DNA of 64,000 nucleotides from Porticoccaceae bacterium LTM1 (GTDB lineage Bacteria > Pseudomonadota > Gammaproteobacteria > Pseudomonadales > Porticoccaceae): assembly GCA_030252795.1 (NCBI GenBank), contig CP127080.1, positions 1,500,501 through 1,564,500 of the forward strand, given 5' to 3'. Position numbers and translations under genes: made by a program. Positions 31,297 to 44,483 of this stretch are shown here, one piece after another; the first letter of the stretch is position 1; each line of letters begins with the position of its first letter. The notes under the pieces were generated by a model. The model was not told the origin of the DNA and made no database searches. It saw only the letters and a list, made by a program, of their open reading frames with translations.

Positions 31297-32636
31297 TATT
31301 TTTTATCCTTAGTGGGATAACGTTGTTCCGGGCTTGTTTGATCAAGCTTGCGCAGGTGTTCCAGTTTATCAGCAATCTTCTGTTCGAGCCCGCGCGGTAC
31401 CGGTTGATAGTAGACCTGGTCTTTCAGTTCTTCGGGAAGATAACTCTCGCCGGCCGCGTAGGCATTTGGCTCATCATGGGCATAACGGTATTCCTTGCCG
31501 TAATCGAGCGACTTCATCAGCTTTGTTGGTGCATTGCGAAGGTGCAATGGTACATCGTAACTGGGTTGAGACCTGACGTCCGCCAATACCTGCTTAAAGG
31601 CTGTGTATACGGCATTGCTCTTGGGTGCAGCTGCCAGGTAGGCAAGCGCCTGGGCTATGGCCAACTCCCCTTCCGGGCTGCCAAGCCGCTCCTGGGTTTC
31701 CCATGCATCCAGGGCCAGTCTCAGTGCTCTGGGGTCGGCATTGCCGATATCCTCACTAGCCATACGCACGACGCGGCGAGCAACATAAAGCGGATCGCAT
31801 CCACCATCGATCATGCGCGCAAACCAGTACAGCGCCCCATCAGGAGATGATCCGCGCACCGCTTTATGCATTGCGGAGATCTGGTCGTAAAAGTGCTCCC
31901 CACCTTTATCAAAGCGACGAGTGTCGGCAACCAGCACTTCCTGGATATTGGCAAGGACTATGCGGTTATCTTCGCCAGCGAGATCGCTGGCAATCTCAAG
32001 TAGATTCAATACCGTTCGAGCATCGCCATCGGCGGAATTTACCAGTGCAGTTAGGGCGTCATCGTCGATGGTTAAACCATTTGGTAACTCTGCATTGCTC
32101 GACTGCAATGCTCGCTGAACTACTTCCAGCAATTCGTCCCGCTCCAGGCTGCGTAGAACATAAACACGGCATCGAGATAGCAAGGCATTGTTTAATTCAA
32201 AGGACGGGTTTTCTGTGGTGGCGCCAATCAGTACCACCGTGCCATCTTCCACATAAGGCAGAAAGGCATCCTGCTGGGACTTATTAAAGCGGTGAACTTC
32301 GTCCACAAACAGTATGGTTTTGCGGCCCCGAACATCTCGCTCTTCTTCGGCGCGAGCTACGGCAGCGCGAATCTCTTTCACCCCGGCAAGTACAGCACTG
32401 ACACTTTCAAAATGAGCGTCAGCTGATTGGGCAATGATTTTGGCCAGGGTGGTTTTGCCAACGCCGGGCGGCCCCCAGAACACCATGGAGTGCAACTGCC
32501 CCGCTTCTATCGCCTCGCGAAGGGGTTTCCCCTCCCCTAACAGGTGCTTTTGACCGATATATTCAGACAGCTTTGCGGGCCGCATACGAGCGGCAAGAGG
32601 CCTATATACCGTCTGCTGGAAGAGCGACTCAGTCAT
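31296..32636 (-). CDS. rarA: Replication-associated recombination protein A (MgsA/RarA)
   Basis: AAA+ ATPase acting at stalled replication forks, related to clamp loaders. 446 residues. Walker A GPPGVGKTT is near residue 54, Walker B ILFVDEVHRF near 107, sensor-1 IGATTENPSFELN near 138, and a C-terminal tetramerisation region follows. It overlaps the lolA 3' end by 8 bp and crcB by 1 bp, inside the conserved ftsK-to-serS operon. Confidence 0.96.
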   Translation of the reverse strand: MTESLFQQTVYRPLAARMRPAKLSEYIGQKHLLGEGKPLREAIEAGQLHSMVFWGPPGVGKTTLAKIIAQSADAHFESVSAVLAGVKEIRAAVARAEEERDVRGRKTILFVDEVHRFNKSQQDAFLPYVEDGTVVLIGATTENPSFELNNALLSRCRVYVLRSLERDELLEVVQRALQSSNAELPNGLTIDDDALTALVNSADGDARTVLNLLEIASDLAGEDNRIVLANIQEVLVADTRRFDKGGEHFYDQISAMHKAVRGSSPDGALYWFARMIDGGCDPLYVARRVVRMASEDIGNADPRALRLALDAWETQERLGSPEGELAIAQALAYLAAAPKSNAVYTAFKQVLADVRSQPSYDVPLHLRNAPTKLMKSLDYGKEYRYAHDEPNAYAAGESYLPEELKDQVYYQPVPRGLEQKIADKLEHLRKLDQTSPEQRYPTKDKK

Positions 32637-33285
32637 TGTGGATTACGTCAGTTCCTTCAGGGGGATCAAACTGAAACAGCTCGTCGTCGAGGTCAGGGTT
32701 AAGCTTTACGTGGCTCAGTTCAATGCGGGTGAGTTCACCCAATCCATCGCGTGCCTCAATCAGGCTTGGGCTTTTGGATGTAAAGCTTAAAACCACAGAC
32801 TCAAACAGCGCATTTTCGTCCAGAGGCGTCAGCACAAAGCTGTTTTCGTTATCACCCCTGGCAACAGAGTACTCTTTAGTAAGTGAAGAGAGGTCGCCAG
32901 AAAGCAGCATCATCGGAGAGTTACGGCCATCAAAATTCTGGACAGTTACCTGCTCCAGATCCGGGTCGTAAATCCACAGCAGATCGCCATCGGTAATAAT
33001 GGATTGTTCGAAGGGCGGCTTGCTGACCCAACGCATTTTCCCTGGTTTGGCCAACTCTACTTCACCCTCGGTAGCACGCACCTCAAAGCCATCAACAGCC
33101 AGTTGCGTCTGCTTAAAGTTGGCTCGAAGACTGCTTACCGGGGAGAGTAATTGTTTTAGTTCGGCGACAACGGTTTCATCACTGGACACAGTGTCGGTTT
33201 TTCCATAACTGTTGATTGCGGCAGCCGAAAAAGATACAGCGGCGATTAAGCTGATAAATGCTTTAGAAAATACCTTCACACACAT
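32629..33285 (-). CDS. lolA: Outer-membrane lipoprotein carrier protein LolA
   Basis: Periplasmic chaperone that shuttles lipoproteins from LolCDE to LolB. 218 residues with an N-terminal signal peptide (FISLIAAVSFSAAAINSYG). The LolA fold is recognisable from LRANFKQTQL, GEVELAKPGKMRWVSKPPF and DGDLLWIYDPDLEQVTVQNF. It lies 15 bases after ftsK and overlaps rarA by 8 bp. Confidence 0.94.
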   Translation of the reverse strand: MCVKVFSKAFISLIAAVSFSAAAINSYGKTDTVSSDETVVAELKQLLSPVSSLRANFKQTQLAVDGFEVRATEGEVELAKPGKMRWVSKPPFEQSIITDGDLLWIYDPDLEQVTVQNFDGRNSPMMLLSGDLSSLTKEYSVARGDNENSFVLTPLDENALFESVVLSFTSKSPSLIEARDGLGELTRIELSHVKLNPDLDDELFQFDPPEGTDVIHND

Positions 33286-33300
33286 TTCCTTAAAAATAAA

Positions 33301-35667
33301 TTAACGCCCGTGATCCGGTGCCAGGACCTCACGGTTACCGTTGCTGCCCATCGGGCTGACAACACCGGCGGCTTCCATTGCTTCGATCAGTCGTGCAGCG
33401 CGGTTATAGCCAATTCTCAGTTTGCGCTGAACCGAAGATATCGACGCCTTGCGGGTTTCAAGCACAAAGGCGACTGCTTCATCGTAGAGCGCGTCGGACT
33501 CATTGTCTTCACTACCGCCTTCGCCTTCGGCAGCAAAGCCGGGTACTGCAATCCCACTGGCAACGGTTTCATCAACGATCTCATCGAGATAATCCGGTTC
33601 ACCGCGTTTTTTCCAATCCGCTACTACGTTGTGTACTTCGTGGTCGTCCACAAACGCACCGTGGACACGAACCGGCAAGCTGCTGCCAGGTGGCAGGTAA
33701 AGCATATCGCCCATACCCAGCAGCTGCTCTGCGCCGCCCTGGTCGAGAATGGTTCGGGAGTCAATTTTGGATGACACCCTGAATCCAATTCGGGTCGGCA
33801 CGTTGGCCTTAATCAAGCCTGTAATCACATCCACCGACGGGCGCTGGGTTGCCAATACAAGGTGAATACCTGCTGCCCTCGCCTTTTGGGCAATACGAGC
33901 GATCAATTGTTCTACTTTTTTACCAACAATCATCATCATGTCGGCAAATTCATCGATTACGACGACGATGTAGGGCATTTTATCAAGCCCCGGTGCCTCT
34001 TGAGGCACATCTTCGCCAAACAGGGCTTCGTTTGGATTTGGGCTCCACAACGGATCTTTGATTGGTTCGCCAGCCGCTTTTGCATCCAGCACTTTGCGGT
34101 TGTAACCGGAGATGTTACGAACCCCGAGTGCAGCCATAAGCTTGTAGCGACGCTCCATCTCACCCACGCACCAACGCAGGCCATTGGCAGCATCTTTCAT
34201 GTCGGTAATAACGGGTGTGAGCAGATGTGGAATACCTTCGTAAGCACCCATCTCCAGCATTTTGGGATCAATCAGGATAAGGCGCACATCCTCTGGCCCG
34301 CTTTTGTAAAGCCAGCTCATCAGCATGGTGTTTACGCCGACAGATTTACCGGCACCGGTTGTACCAGCAACCAGCAAGTGTGGCATTTTGGCCAAATCAC
34401 CAACCACCGGTCCGCCGGCGATATCATGGCCCAGGGCAATTGCGAGTGGGGATTTGGCGCTTTCAAACGCCTCCGAAGCAATTACCTCGGACAGACGAAC
34501 CACCTGACGCTTCTCGTTCGGAATCTCGATGCCCATTACCGACTTGCCTGGAATCACCTCTACCACTCGCACACTCTGAACGGCCAGAGAGCGAGCAAGG
34601 TCTTTGGCAAGGTTGGTAATACGGCTTGCTTTCACGCCGGGCGCTGGCTGGATTTCAAAGCGGGTAATTACCGGGCCGGGTAGTACTTCAACAACTTCGG
34701 CACTGATGCTGAAGTCCAGCAACTTGAGCTCAAGCAAACGGGACATGGCCTCCAGTGACTCTTGGGAGTAGCCCTTTTTGGCATTTGGGTCTGCAGCGTC
34801 AAGCAGGCCGATAGCTGGTAAATCACCGACTGCTGCATCGTCAAATAGTTTGACTTGCTTTTCCTGTTGGGCGCGCTTGCTTGGAGCGGCTTTAGGCTGC
34901 GGAGCAGGCATCTGGATACTCGGCGGAATCCGCTTTTCGTACTCCTTGGTAGCCTTCTCCACTTTTTCCTTACGCCGCTTGCTGGCAATACTCGCGGTTC
35001 TTTCCTCTTCTTTATTTTTTCGGTACTCAACGATTCGGCTGCGGATCAGGTCTGCCAGGCGTAAAGTCAATCTTCCGGTACCGTCTATAACGGCTAGCCA
35101 TGAAAGATCGGTAAAAATGGTTAACCCGAACAGCGCCACCGCAAACAGAATCAGGGTGCTGCCAACCAGATTGAATGCTGATAGTGCAGCTCCGCCGACC
35201 GACTGCCCCAGTACGCCTCCTGCCCCTTCACGATATATTTCGATATCACCGTAATGAAGATTGGCCAGTGCAGTAGCGGTAATCATAACCAGGGCGAAGC
35301 CGAGGAAGCGCTGGGCAAAAGTCAGCCAGTCAAATGGCAGACCTTCGTTGCGCCTGAGGCGAAATACTTTCCACGCTCGCGCCAAAAGCAGTATCGGGAA
35401 TAGATAGGCCATTACCCCAAAGATGTAGTAGAAAACATCGGCAATCCATGCGCCGGCAGGACCACCGGCATTGGCAACCTTGCCGGCAGCACCGGTGTGG
35501 GACCAACCCGGGTCTGCTTCAGAGTATGTGATCAGCGAAATGAGCAGATAGCAACAGACAACCAGCCAGCCCAATAAAGCCCCTTCCCGGTAGATGTGGC
35601 TGAAGCGACTTGTACCACTTTCGGAAGCCGTAGTTTGTGCTGTTTTCTTGTTATTGGATTTACTCAA
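33301..35667 (-). CDS. ftsK: DNA translocase FtsK
   Basis: Septal DNA pump that couples chromosome segregation and XerCD recombination to cell division. 788 residues. Four or five N-terminal membrane helices (residues 30-205) are followed by a short charged linker. The motor domain has Walker A VAGTTGAGKSVGVN near 430 and Walker B YIVVVIDEFADMMM near 565. The C-terminal winged-helix gamma domain (SSVQRKLRIGYNRAARLIEAME) reads KOPS. The linker is much shorter than in E. coli FtsK, close to the Pseudomonas form. Divergent from trxB. Confidence 0.97.
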   Translation of the reverse strand: MSKSNNKKTAQTTASESGTSRFSHIYREGALLGWLVVCCYLLISLITYSEADPGWSHTGAAGKVANAGGPAGAWIADVFYYIFGVMAYLFPILLLARAWKVFRLRRNEGLPFDWLTFAQRFLGFALVMITATALANLHYGDIEIYREGAGGVLGQSVGGAALSAFNLVGSTLILFAVALFGLTIFTDLSWLAVIDGTGRLTLRLADLIRSRIVEYRKNKEEERTASIASKRRKEKVEKATKEYEKRIPPSIQMPAPQPKAAPSKRAQQEKQVKLFDDAAVGDLPAIGLLDAADPNAKKGYSQESLEAMSRLLELKLLDFSISAEVVEVLPGPVITRFEIQPAPGVKASRITNLAKDLARSLAVQSVRVVEVIPGKSVMGIEIPNEKRQVVRLSEVIASEAFESAKSPLAIALGHDIAGGPVVGDLAKMPHLLVAGTTGAGKSVGVNTMLMSWLYKSGPEDVRLILIDPKMLEMGAYEGIPHLLTPVITDMKDAANGLRWCVGEMERRYKLMAALGVRNISGYNRKVLDAKAAGEPIKDPLWSPNPNEALFGEDVPQEAPGLDKMPYIVVVIDEFADMMMIVGKKVEQLIARIAQKARAAGIHLVLATQRPSVDVITGLIKANVPTRIGFRVSSKIDSRTILDQGGAEQLLGMGDMLYLPPGSSLPVRVHGAFVDDHEVHNVVADWKKRGEPDYLDEIVDETVASGIAVPGFAAEGEGGSEDNESDALYDEAVAFVLETRKASISSVQRKLRIGYNRAARLIEAMEAAGVVSPMGSNGNREVLAPDHGR

Positions 35668-35843
35668 TTATCTTCCCCAAGTCTTTGGCCAGACTCATAT
35701 TTCGGGTTATTGTAATTGACTGGATAATAAAAGCCACGCCAACTACTAAAACTGCCAAGCGGTTATTGTTCACGGCAATATAGGCAATCAATACACTCTA
35801 TTTGGAAACAGGCGTGCAATTGATTATCATAGCGGGCGTCTAA

Positions 35844-36824
<981 letters not shown>

Positions 36825-36833
36825 GTATACGGA

Positions 36834-36866
36834 CAGCCCGCTATCGCAAGGTTGCGGGCTTTTCTT
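36834..36866 (+). terminator. Terminator of trxB
   Basis: AGCCCGC and GCGGGCT form a 7-bp stem with a 13-base loop, followed by TTTTC. It ends directly before the aat start codon at 36868. Confidence 0.7.
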
Positions 36867-36867
36867 T

Positions 36868-37542
36868 ATGACAGAGCTGGTTTTACTCGATCAAGACAAC
36901 CCTGAGTTCCCTCATCCAAACTCAGCTCTCAGCGACCCCAATGGGCTTTTGGCTGTTGGCGGCAATCTTTCTCCTGATACATTGTGGAGCGCCTACCAGA
37001 AAGGCATCTTCCCGTGGTTTATTGATGAAGAGCCTATCCTTTGGTGGAGCCCGGATCCAAGGGCAGTGATACACCCCGAATACTTCCACCTTTCCCGGAG
37101 TCTAGCCAAGTTACGCAAGCAGCGTAAGTACCAGATCAGCTGTGATACTGCTTTTGAGCAGGTGGTGGAGGCTTGCAGCGCCCCCAGGAGAAAAGAGGCT
37201 GAAACCTGGATCACCCCTGAAATGAAGTCCGCATACCGTCAATTGCACCTGGCTGGCCACGCCCACTCCGTTGAGGTATGGGAATCTGGCAAGCTGGTTG
37301 GCGGCCTGTACGGAGTCGCTGTTGGCGGTGTTTTTTGTGGTGAATCGATGTTCAGCCGTGAGCCAAATACATCCAAGTTGGCCATGGCTTTCCTGGCAAA
37401 GGATATCGCCGGGGTCAAATTAATTGATTGCCAGCTGCCAAATGAACACCTGATGAGCCTGGGAGCGTGCACGTTATCCCGTAATGACTTCCTTTCATCG
37501 CTGGAACGCTATAAAAACGATACCATCGACTGGCCCCGGTGA
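36868..37542 (+). CDS. aat: Leucyl/phenylalanyl-tRNA-protein transferase
   Basis: Adds Leu or Phe to proteins with N-terminal Lys or Arg, marking them for ClpS-ClpAP (N-degron pathway). 224 residues. Family motifs are visible: FPHPNSALSDPNGLLAVGGNL at the start, QKGIFPWF near 50, PILWWSPDPRAV near 62 and GGVFCGESMFSREPNTSK near 152. bpt follows 55 bases later, and clpA-clpS lie 1.2 kb downstream. Confidence 0.96.
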   Translation: MTELVLLDQDNPEFPHPNSALSDPNGLLAVGGNLSPDTLWSAYQKGIFPWFIDEEPILWWSPDPRAVIHPEYFHLSRSLAKLRKQRKYQISCDTAFEQVVEACSAPRRKEAETWITPEMKSAYRQLHLAGHAHSVEVWESGKLVGGLYGVAVGGVFCGESMFSREPNTSKLAMAFLAKDIAGVKLIDCQLPNEHLMSLGACTLSRNDFLSSLERYKNDTIDWPR

Positions 37543-37597
37543 TGGCGGTTGTGCTAAATGTAATAGAACCAATGTCAGTAAATTTGTCTTAGCTAGT

Positions 37598-38335
37598 ATG
37601 ACCAGAGATGTAACTCCGGATCTGGCGAAGGTCAGATTATTTCTTACCGAGCCCCACCCTTGCAGCTATCTTCGGGATCGCAGCGCAACCACTGCTTTCG
37701 TCGACCCGGCGCTGCCCATCAGCTCAGATCTTTATGCCAGACTCTCCGAACATGGCTTTCGGCGTAGCGGCAAGTTCCTCTATATTCCTCGCTGCCAGGG
37801 TTGCGCTGCCTGTATTCCTGCTCGCATTCCCGTTGCCGAGTTCATCCCTAATCGACAACAGCGGCGCTGCCTCAAGAAAAATGCCGATATCAAATTATCG
37901 GTCCTTAACCGAATTGATGGCGACGAGCACTTTTCAATTTACGAGCAATACATTCACCAACGTCACTCTGATGGTGACATGTACCCGCCCAATCGTAGTC
38001 AGTATGACGACTTTATTGGCAGCACCGCCCCCTTCACTCGCTTTCTCGAGTTTCGTAAGGATGGCAGGCTTTTGGCGGCCAGCGTTGCAGACATTCTGGA
38101 TAATGGCCTTTCGGCGATTTACACCTATTTTGACCCGTCTGAAGATCAGCGCAGCCTTGGTGCCTTTGCTATTCTCAGCATGATTAATTTTGCACGACAG
38201 AACTATATCCCCCATGTATACCTGGGTTATTGGATCGATGGTTGCCGCAAAATGCGCTACAAGACCCAATACCAGCCTGTTGAGCTTCTGGTTGAAGGGG
38301 CTTGGACTCCATATAATTCGCTGGATTCAGCCTGA
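37598..38335 (+). CDS. bpt: Aspartate/glutamate leucyltransferase
   Basis: Adds leucine to proteins with N-terminal Asp or Glu, complementing Aat in the N-degron pathway. About 245 residues. The motif PHPCSYLRDRSATTAFVDP near residue 18 and the cysteine cluster CQGCAACIPARIPV near 65 are family fingerprints. YTYFDPSEDQRSLG and LGYWIDGCRKMRYKTQYQP follow. The open frame reaches back to 37484 inside aat; the ATG at 37598 gives the normal length. infA lies downstream. Confidence 0.94.
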   Translation: MTRDVTPDLAKVRLFLTEPHPCSYLRDRSATTAFVDPALPISSDLYARLSEHGFRRSGKFLYIPRCQGCAACIPARIPVAEFIPNRQQRRCLKKNADIKLSVLNRIDGDEHFSIYEQYIHQRHSDGDMYPPNRSQYDDFIGSTAPFTRFLEFRKDGRLLAASVADILDNGLSAIYTYFDPSEDQRSLGAFAILSMINFARQNYIPHVYLGYWIDGCRKMRYKTQYQPVELLVEGAWTPYNSLDSA

Positions 38336-38446
38336 TTCCTGTACCTACAAATCCCTTTTGCCTGCTTTTTGCCGAAGTACTGGAGAATTGCCGACTTTTC
38401 AGGCAGAATTGCCGGCCTCTTGAATTGATTGGAGCCCATTAGCGAT

Positions 38447-38665
38447 ATGGCCAAAGAAGACGTCATTGAAATGGAAGGCGAAATTATCGACACCCTTCCC
38501 AACACCACCTTCCGCGTAAAGCTGGAAAACGGTCACGTAGTTACTGCGCACATCTCCGGAAAAATGCGCAAGCACTACATCCGCATTTTGACCGGTGACA
38601 AGGTGAAGGTTGAGTTGACGCCTTACGACCTTAGCAAGGGTCGCATCACCTATCGCGCCCGTTAA
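38447..38665 (+). CDS. infA: Translation initiation factor IF-1
   Basis: The 72-residue OB-fold initiation factor that binds the 30S A site. The whole sequence matches the family ([38 protein letters not shown]). An in-frame TTG at 38429 is rejected in favour of the universal MAKED start. It sits between bpt and the convergent clpA, as in Pseudomonas. Confidence 0.98.
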   Translation: MAKEDVIEMEGEIIDTLPNTTFRVKLENGHVVTAHISGKMRKHYIRILTGDKVKVELTPYDLSKGRITYRAR

Positions 38666-38677
38666 TCGGTCCGAATA

Positions 38678-38710
38678 TAAAAAAAGCCGGCAATAGCCGG
38701 CTTTTTTTAT
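38678..38710. terminator. Bidirectional terminator between infA and clpA
   Basis: AGCCGGC, an AATA loop and GCCGGCT, extended by A7 before and T7 after. It serves both convergent genes. Confidence 0.93.
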
Positions 38711-38730
38711 GGTTGAATCGAAAGTTGGAT

Positions 38731-41001
38731 TCAGGCTGGTACCGCTTCTTCTGTCTCAATAACCAGATCGTCATTCTCGACAGTGACATGTACTGTTCCA
38801 CCTTTCTCGGACAGGCGCCCAAACAGCACCTCTTCTGCCAGTGGTTTTTTCAGTCGCTCCTGGATCAGTCGCGCCATTGGCCTCGCACCCATTTTTTCGT
38901 CGTAACCGTGCTCGGCTAGCCACAGCAGTGCTTCGTCCTCTACGTCCAGCGTAACGTGCTTTTCATCCAGCTGAGCCTGCAGCTCTGTAAGGAACTTGTC
39001 GACGACGGTGGTGATAACGTCGAGTGGCAGGGATTTGAACTGGATAATAGCGTCCAGGCGGTTACGGAATTCCGGCGTAAAGGCTCTGCGAATCACTTCC
39101 ATGCCATCGGTGCTGTGATCCTGGCTGGTGAATCCAATCGACGCCCTACTCATCTCCTCCGCGCCGGCATTGGTGGTCATGATCAATACCACATTGCGGA
39201 AATCAGCCTTGCGACCGTTGTTATCGGTCAGGGTGCCATGATCCATCACCTGAAGCAGGATGTTAAACACATCCGGATGCGCCTTTTCAATTTCATCCAG
39301 CAGCACAACAGAGTGGGGATGCTTGGTCACAGCATCGGTCAACAGTCCACCCTGGTCGAAGCCAACATAACCGGGAGGCGCGCCAATCAGCCTTGAAACA
39401 GTGTGGCGCTCCATGTATTCGGACATGTCAAACCGGATCAGTTCGATACCCATGATATGGGCCAACTGTTTGCTGACTTCAGTTTTACCCACACCGGTCG
39501 GGCCGGCAAACAGGAATGAGCCGATAGGCTTTTCATCGCTACCGAGACCGGCTCTGGCCATCTTGATGGAGGTGGAAAGCGCATCGATAGCCTGATCCTG
39601 ACCAAACACCACCAACTTGAGTTGTTTGCCCAGATCGCGCAAGCGCTCTTTGTCTGAGGCGGTAACGCTCTTGGCGGGAATTCGGGCGATTTTCGCAATG
39701 ACCCGCTCAATATCGGCAACACCTATGACTTTCTTGCGCTTGTATTCAGGCTGCAGGCGCTGGTAGGCGCCAGCCTCATCAATAACATCAATAGCCTTAT
39801 CCGGCAGAAAGCGATCAGTAATGTAGCGAGCGGAGAGCTCGGCTGCAGTCTTGAGCGCAGACTGGGTGAAGCGAAGTCCATGGTGCTCCTCAAAGCGAGA
39901 TTTGAGCCCCTTGAGGATGCTGGTGGTTTCTTCAACAGAAGGTTCGGGCACGTCAATTTTCTGGAAGCGGCGCGCCAATGCGCGATCCTTTTCAAAGACG
40001 CCGCGATATTCCTGGAATGTCGTTGAACCAATGCAGCGGATCTTTCCTGAACCCAGCAGCGGTTTGAGGAGGTTTGAAGCGTCCATCACCCCGCCGGAAG
40101 CAGCCCCCGCACCAATAATGGTGTGAATCTCATCAATAAAGAGAATTGCATGCTGCTCTTTATTCAGCTCTGCCAGTACACCTTTGAATCGTTTTTCAAA
40201 GTCGCCCCGATATTTGGTACCTGCAAGCAAAGCCCCGAGGTCAAGGGAATAGACAACACTCTCTGAGAGCGCGTCAGGAACATTTCCTTCAACAATATGC
40301 TTGGCAAGGCCCTCGGCAATAGCTGTTTTACCGACTCCGGACTCGCCCACCAGCAGCGGGTTGTTTTTGCGACGGCGAACCAGGATCTGGCAAACGCGCT
40401 CAACTTCGTATTCCCGGCCTACCAGGGGATCGATTTGGCCCAGCTCGGCTTCTCGATTCAGGTTGGTGGCAAACTGTTGCAGCAGACTTTTTTCGCCGCT
40501 ATCGGCTTCTCTCACCTCATCGTCGTGATGATGGGTTTCTGAGTCATTGTGTTCTGTCTGGTCAGCAACTTTTGAAATGCCATGGGAGATGTAGTTCACC
40601 ACATCGACACGAGCGATATTCTGCAGGCGCAGGAAATAGACCGCCTGACTCTCCTGCTCGCTGAAAATGGCAACCAGGACGTTCTCGCCCTTAACCTCTT
40701 TCTTTCCGGAAGACTGGACATGGAAAACAGCTCGCTGCAATACGCGCTGGAAGCCAAGAGTAGGCTGGGTCTCTCTCTCGGTGTCATTGGTCGGAATGAG
40801 CGGCGTAGTTGACTCGATAAATTCGTCGAGATCCCTTCTGAGTGAATTTAACTCTGCGCCGCAAGCCCGTAATACGGTCACGGCTGATTCGTTGTCGAGC
40901 AAAGCCAACAACAGGTGTTCTACTGTCATGAATTCGTGACGTCGGGTACTGGCTCCTTTGAAAGCCAGGTTCAGGGTCACTTCAAGGTCTCGGCTTAACA
41001 T
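38731..41001 (-). CDS. clpA: ATP-dependent Clp protease ATP-binding subunit ClpA
   Basis: Hexameric AAA+ unfoldase that feeds ClpP and, with ClpS, degrades N-degron substrates. 756 residues. It has an N-domain (about 1-145), a first ATPase with [13 protein letters not shown] near 214, a second ATPase with [14 protein letters not shown] near 495, and a C-terminal domain. A ClpP-binding loop of the IGF type is expected in the second ATPase module. It lies 27 bases after clpS on the same strand. Confidence 0.97.
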   Translation of the reverse strand: MLSRDLEVTLNLAFKGASTRRHEFMTVEHLLLALLDNESAVTVLRACGAELNSLRRDLDEFIESTTPLIPTNDTERETQPTLGFQRVLQRAVFHVQSSGKKEVKGENVLVAIFSEQESQAVYFLRLQNIARVDVVNYISHGISKVADQTEHNDSETHHHDDEVREADSGEKSLLQQFATNLNREAELGQIDPLVGREYEVERVCQILVRRRKNNPLLVGESGVGKTAIAEGLAKHIVEGNVPDALSESVVYSLDLGALLAGTKYRGDFEKRFKGVLAELNKEQHAILFIDEIHTIIGAGAASGGVMDASNLLKPLLGSGKIRCIGSTTFQEYRGVFEKDRALARRFQKIDVPEPSVEETTSILKGLKSRFEEHHGLRFTQSALKTAAELSARYITDRFLPDKAIDVIDEAGAYQRLQPEYKRKKVIGVADIERVIAKIARIPAKSVTASDKERLRDLGKQLKLVVFGQDQAIDALSTSIKMARAGLGSDEKPIGSFLFAGPTGVGKTEVSKQLAHIMGIELIRFDMSEYMERHTVSRLIGAPPGYVGFDQGGLLTDAVTKHPHSVVLLDEIEKAHPDVFNILLQVMDHGTLTDNNGRKADFRNVVLIMTTNAGAEEMSRASIGFTSQDHSTDGMEVIRRAFTPEFRNRLDAIIQFKSLPLDVITTVVDKFLTELQAQLDEKHVTLDVEDEALLWLAEHGYDEKMGARPMARLIQERLKKPLAEEVLFGRLSEKGGTVHVTVENDDLVIETEEAVPA

Positions 41002-41028
41002 GGCTGACTTCCTTCTGCGGACATTGGC

Positions 41029-41403
41029 TTAACTCTGCTCATCATCACCGTCAAACGGCTCTATTTCACAAAGCAAAGGATGTTCACACTCTCTAGCATA
41101 TTGATTCACCTGATTTGCTTTAGTTTCGGCAATATCACGTGTATATATACCGCAAACCGCCCTGCCCTCCGTATGCACTTTCAACATTACCCGGGTTGCC
41201 TGCTCCCGGTTCATGGCGAAATACACTTCCAGAATCTCAACCACAAACTCCATGGGTGTGAAATCATCGTTGAGCATAATCACCCGGTACATGGGTGGAC
41301 GCTTTAACCGCGGTCTCTGCTCCTCGATGACTGCATGTGTACTTCCTGAGTGATCGTCGTCATTCCATTCATCACTCATACTGCTGGGTTCAAAAAGCTT
41401 CAT
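41029..41403 (-). CDS. clpS: ClpAP adaptor ClpS
   Basis: Adaptor that recognises N-terminal Leu, Phe, Tyr and Trp and hands substrates to ClpA. Up to 124 residues. The core is unmistakable: [20 protein letters not shown] (substrate pocket) and then [22 protein letters not shown] codons at 41403 and 41379 are both possible starts; neither has a strong ribosome site. It forms an operon with clpA. Confidence 0.95.
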   Translation of the reverse strand: MKLFEPSSMSDEWNDDDHSGSTHAVIEEQRPRLKRPPMYRVIMLNDDFTPMEFVVEILEVYFAMNREQATRVMLKVHTEGRAVCGIYTRDIAETKANQVNQYARECEHPLLCEIEPFDGDDEQS

Positions 41404-41488
41404 CTTTATTAGAAATAATAGGTGTATTTGCCAGTTATTCTAATCTGATTTTAGGCGAGATGGTGTCCGCAAGGTTGATTTTTCCGAC

Positions 41489-41517
41489 TTGACTTGAGCA
41501 TGGATTGCCTATAGAAA
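41489..41517 (+). promoter_or_regulatory. Promoter of the cspD gene
   Basis: TTGACT at 41489 with TAGAAA at 41512 (17-bp spacing) or TATAGA at 41510 (15 bp). It lies about 110 bp before the cold-shock gene, leaving a long leader as is common for cold-shock mRNAs. Confidence 0.5.
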
Positions 41518-41524
41518 GGGATGT

Positions 41525-41543
41525 CTGTATGAAATTCATACAG
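41525..41543. repeat. Perfect 19-bp palindrome at the cspD transcription start
   Basis: CTGTATGAA, a single central A, then TTCATACAG: 9-bp arms with no mismatch. It sits just after the predicted promoter, where it could be an operator or a leader hairpin. Confidence 0.6.
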
Positions 41544-41623
41544 GGCAACGATGACCGGAGAGTCACAGAACCGTTCTTACGAGACGAATTACCAATAATA
41601 AATTCATGGGGAAGGTGTCAGTC

Positions 41624-41896
41624 ATGCCCAAAGGTACAGTCAAGTGGTTCAATAATGCTAAAGGTTACGGATTCATTCTTCCAGAGAGCGGCGAGGGTGA
41701 TATCTTTGCGCATTACTCAGCAATTCAGATGGATGGATACAAAACACTGAAAGCTGGCCAGACCGTAACATTTGAAATAACAGAAGGTAACAAGGGATTG
41801 CATGCGGCCAACATTCAAGCTGTTCAGTCCGGCGGGACCCCGCAGGAGGAAGACTACTGCGATCAGTTTGAAGTACTGCAGGCCCAGGCTGACTGA
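41624..41896 (+). CDS. cspD: Cold-shock-domain protein, CspD type
   Basis: Single cold-shock domain of about 70 residues plus a 20-residue acidic tail, 90 residues in all. The nucleic-acid-binding motifs RNP1 (KGYGFI) and RNP2 (DIFAHYS) are intact. The ATG at 41624 follows GGAAGGTG; an upstream ATG at 41606 is less likely. CspD proteins inhibit replication in stationary phase in E. coli, and the position next to clpS-clpA is the usual CspD context. Confidence 0.9.
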   Translation: MPKGTVKWFNNAKGYGFILPESGEGDIFAHYSAIQMDGYKTLKAGQTVTFEITEGNKGLHAANIQAVQSGGTPQEEDYCDQFEVLQAQAD

Positions 41897-41956
41897 GTCG
41901 AAACACCACTCCAGTCAAAGTTTCTCTTTTTTGATATACGGTATCTGATATACCGG

Positions 41957-41979
41957 CATTATCATTTTCAGTGATAATG
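41957..41979. promoter_or_regulatory. Inverted repeat upstream of the isocitrate dehydrogenase gene
   Basis: CATTATCA, the loop TTTTCAG and TGATAATG form a perfect 8-bp inverted repeat. The half-sites resemble Fur-box units (TGATAAT), though their spacing is not the classical Fur arrangement. An imperfect CGGTAT/ATACCG repeat lies just before it. Confidence 0.35.
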
Positions 41980-42099
41980 GTTATTCCTGCCTGCTCAAAC
42001 TACTTGAGGTTTATACTGTAACATACTGTATTTACTGTGTTTTGGTTAAATTTTAAGCAAAACCTCCCCTCTACTCGGCTTTATTTCCAGCTGTTATAA

Positions 42100-44406
<2,307 letters not shown>

Positions 44407-44420
44407 TTGAGCCTGCACTG

Positions 44421-44445
44421 AAAAGCCGCCCTCGGGCGGCTTTTT
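44421..44445 (+). terminator. Terminator of icd
   Basis: AAAAGCCGCCC, a short TC loop and GGGCGGCTTTTT. An 8-bp GC stem with a T5 tail, 15 bases after the stop. Confidence 0.9.
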
Positions 44446-44483
44446 GCGCTTTTACGGGCTATTGAAACTACAATATCGCTGAC

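Noticed and set aside
31297-31320. Fluoride riboswitch ahead of crcB
   Set aside because: crcB is translationally coupled to rarA inside an operon and no riboswitch-like leader exists there.
33862-34683. 273-residue open frame on the plus strand opposite ftsK
   Set aside because: It is antisense to the FtsK motor domain, and the product is His/Trp-rich without any family features.
41957-41990. Fur box upstream of icd
   Set aside because: TGATAAT half-sites are present, but their arrangement does not fit the classical overlapping Fur consensus well enough to call; listed only as an inverted repeat.
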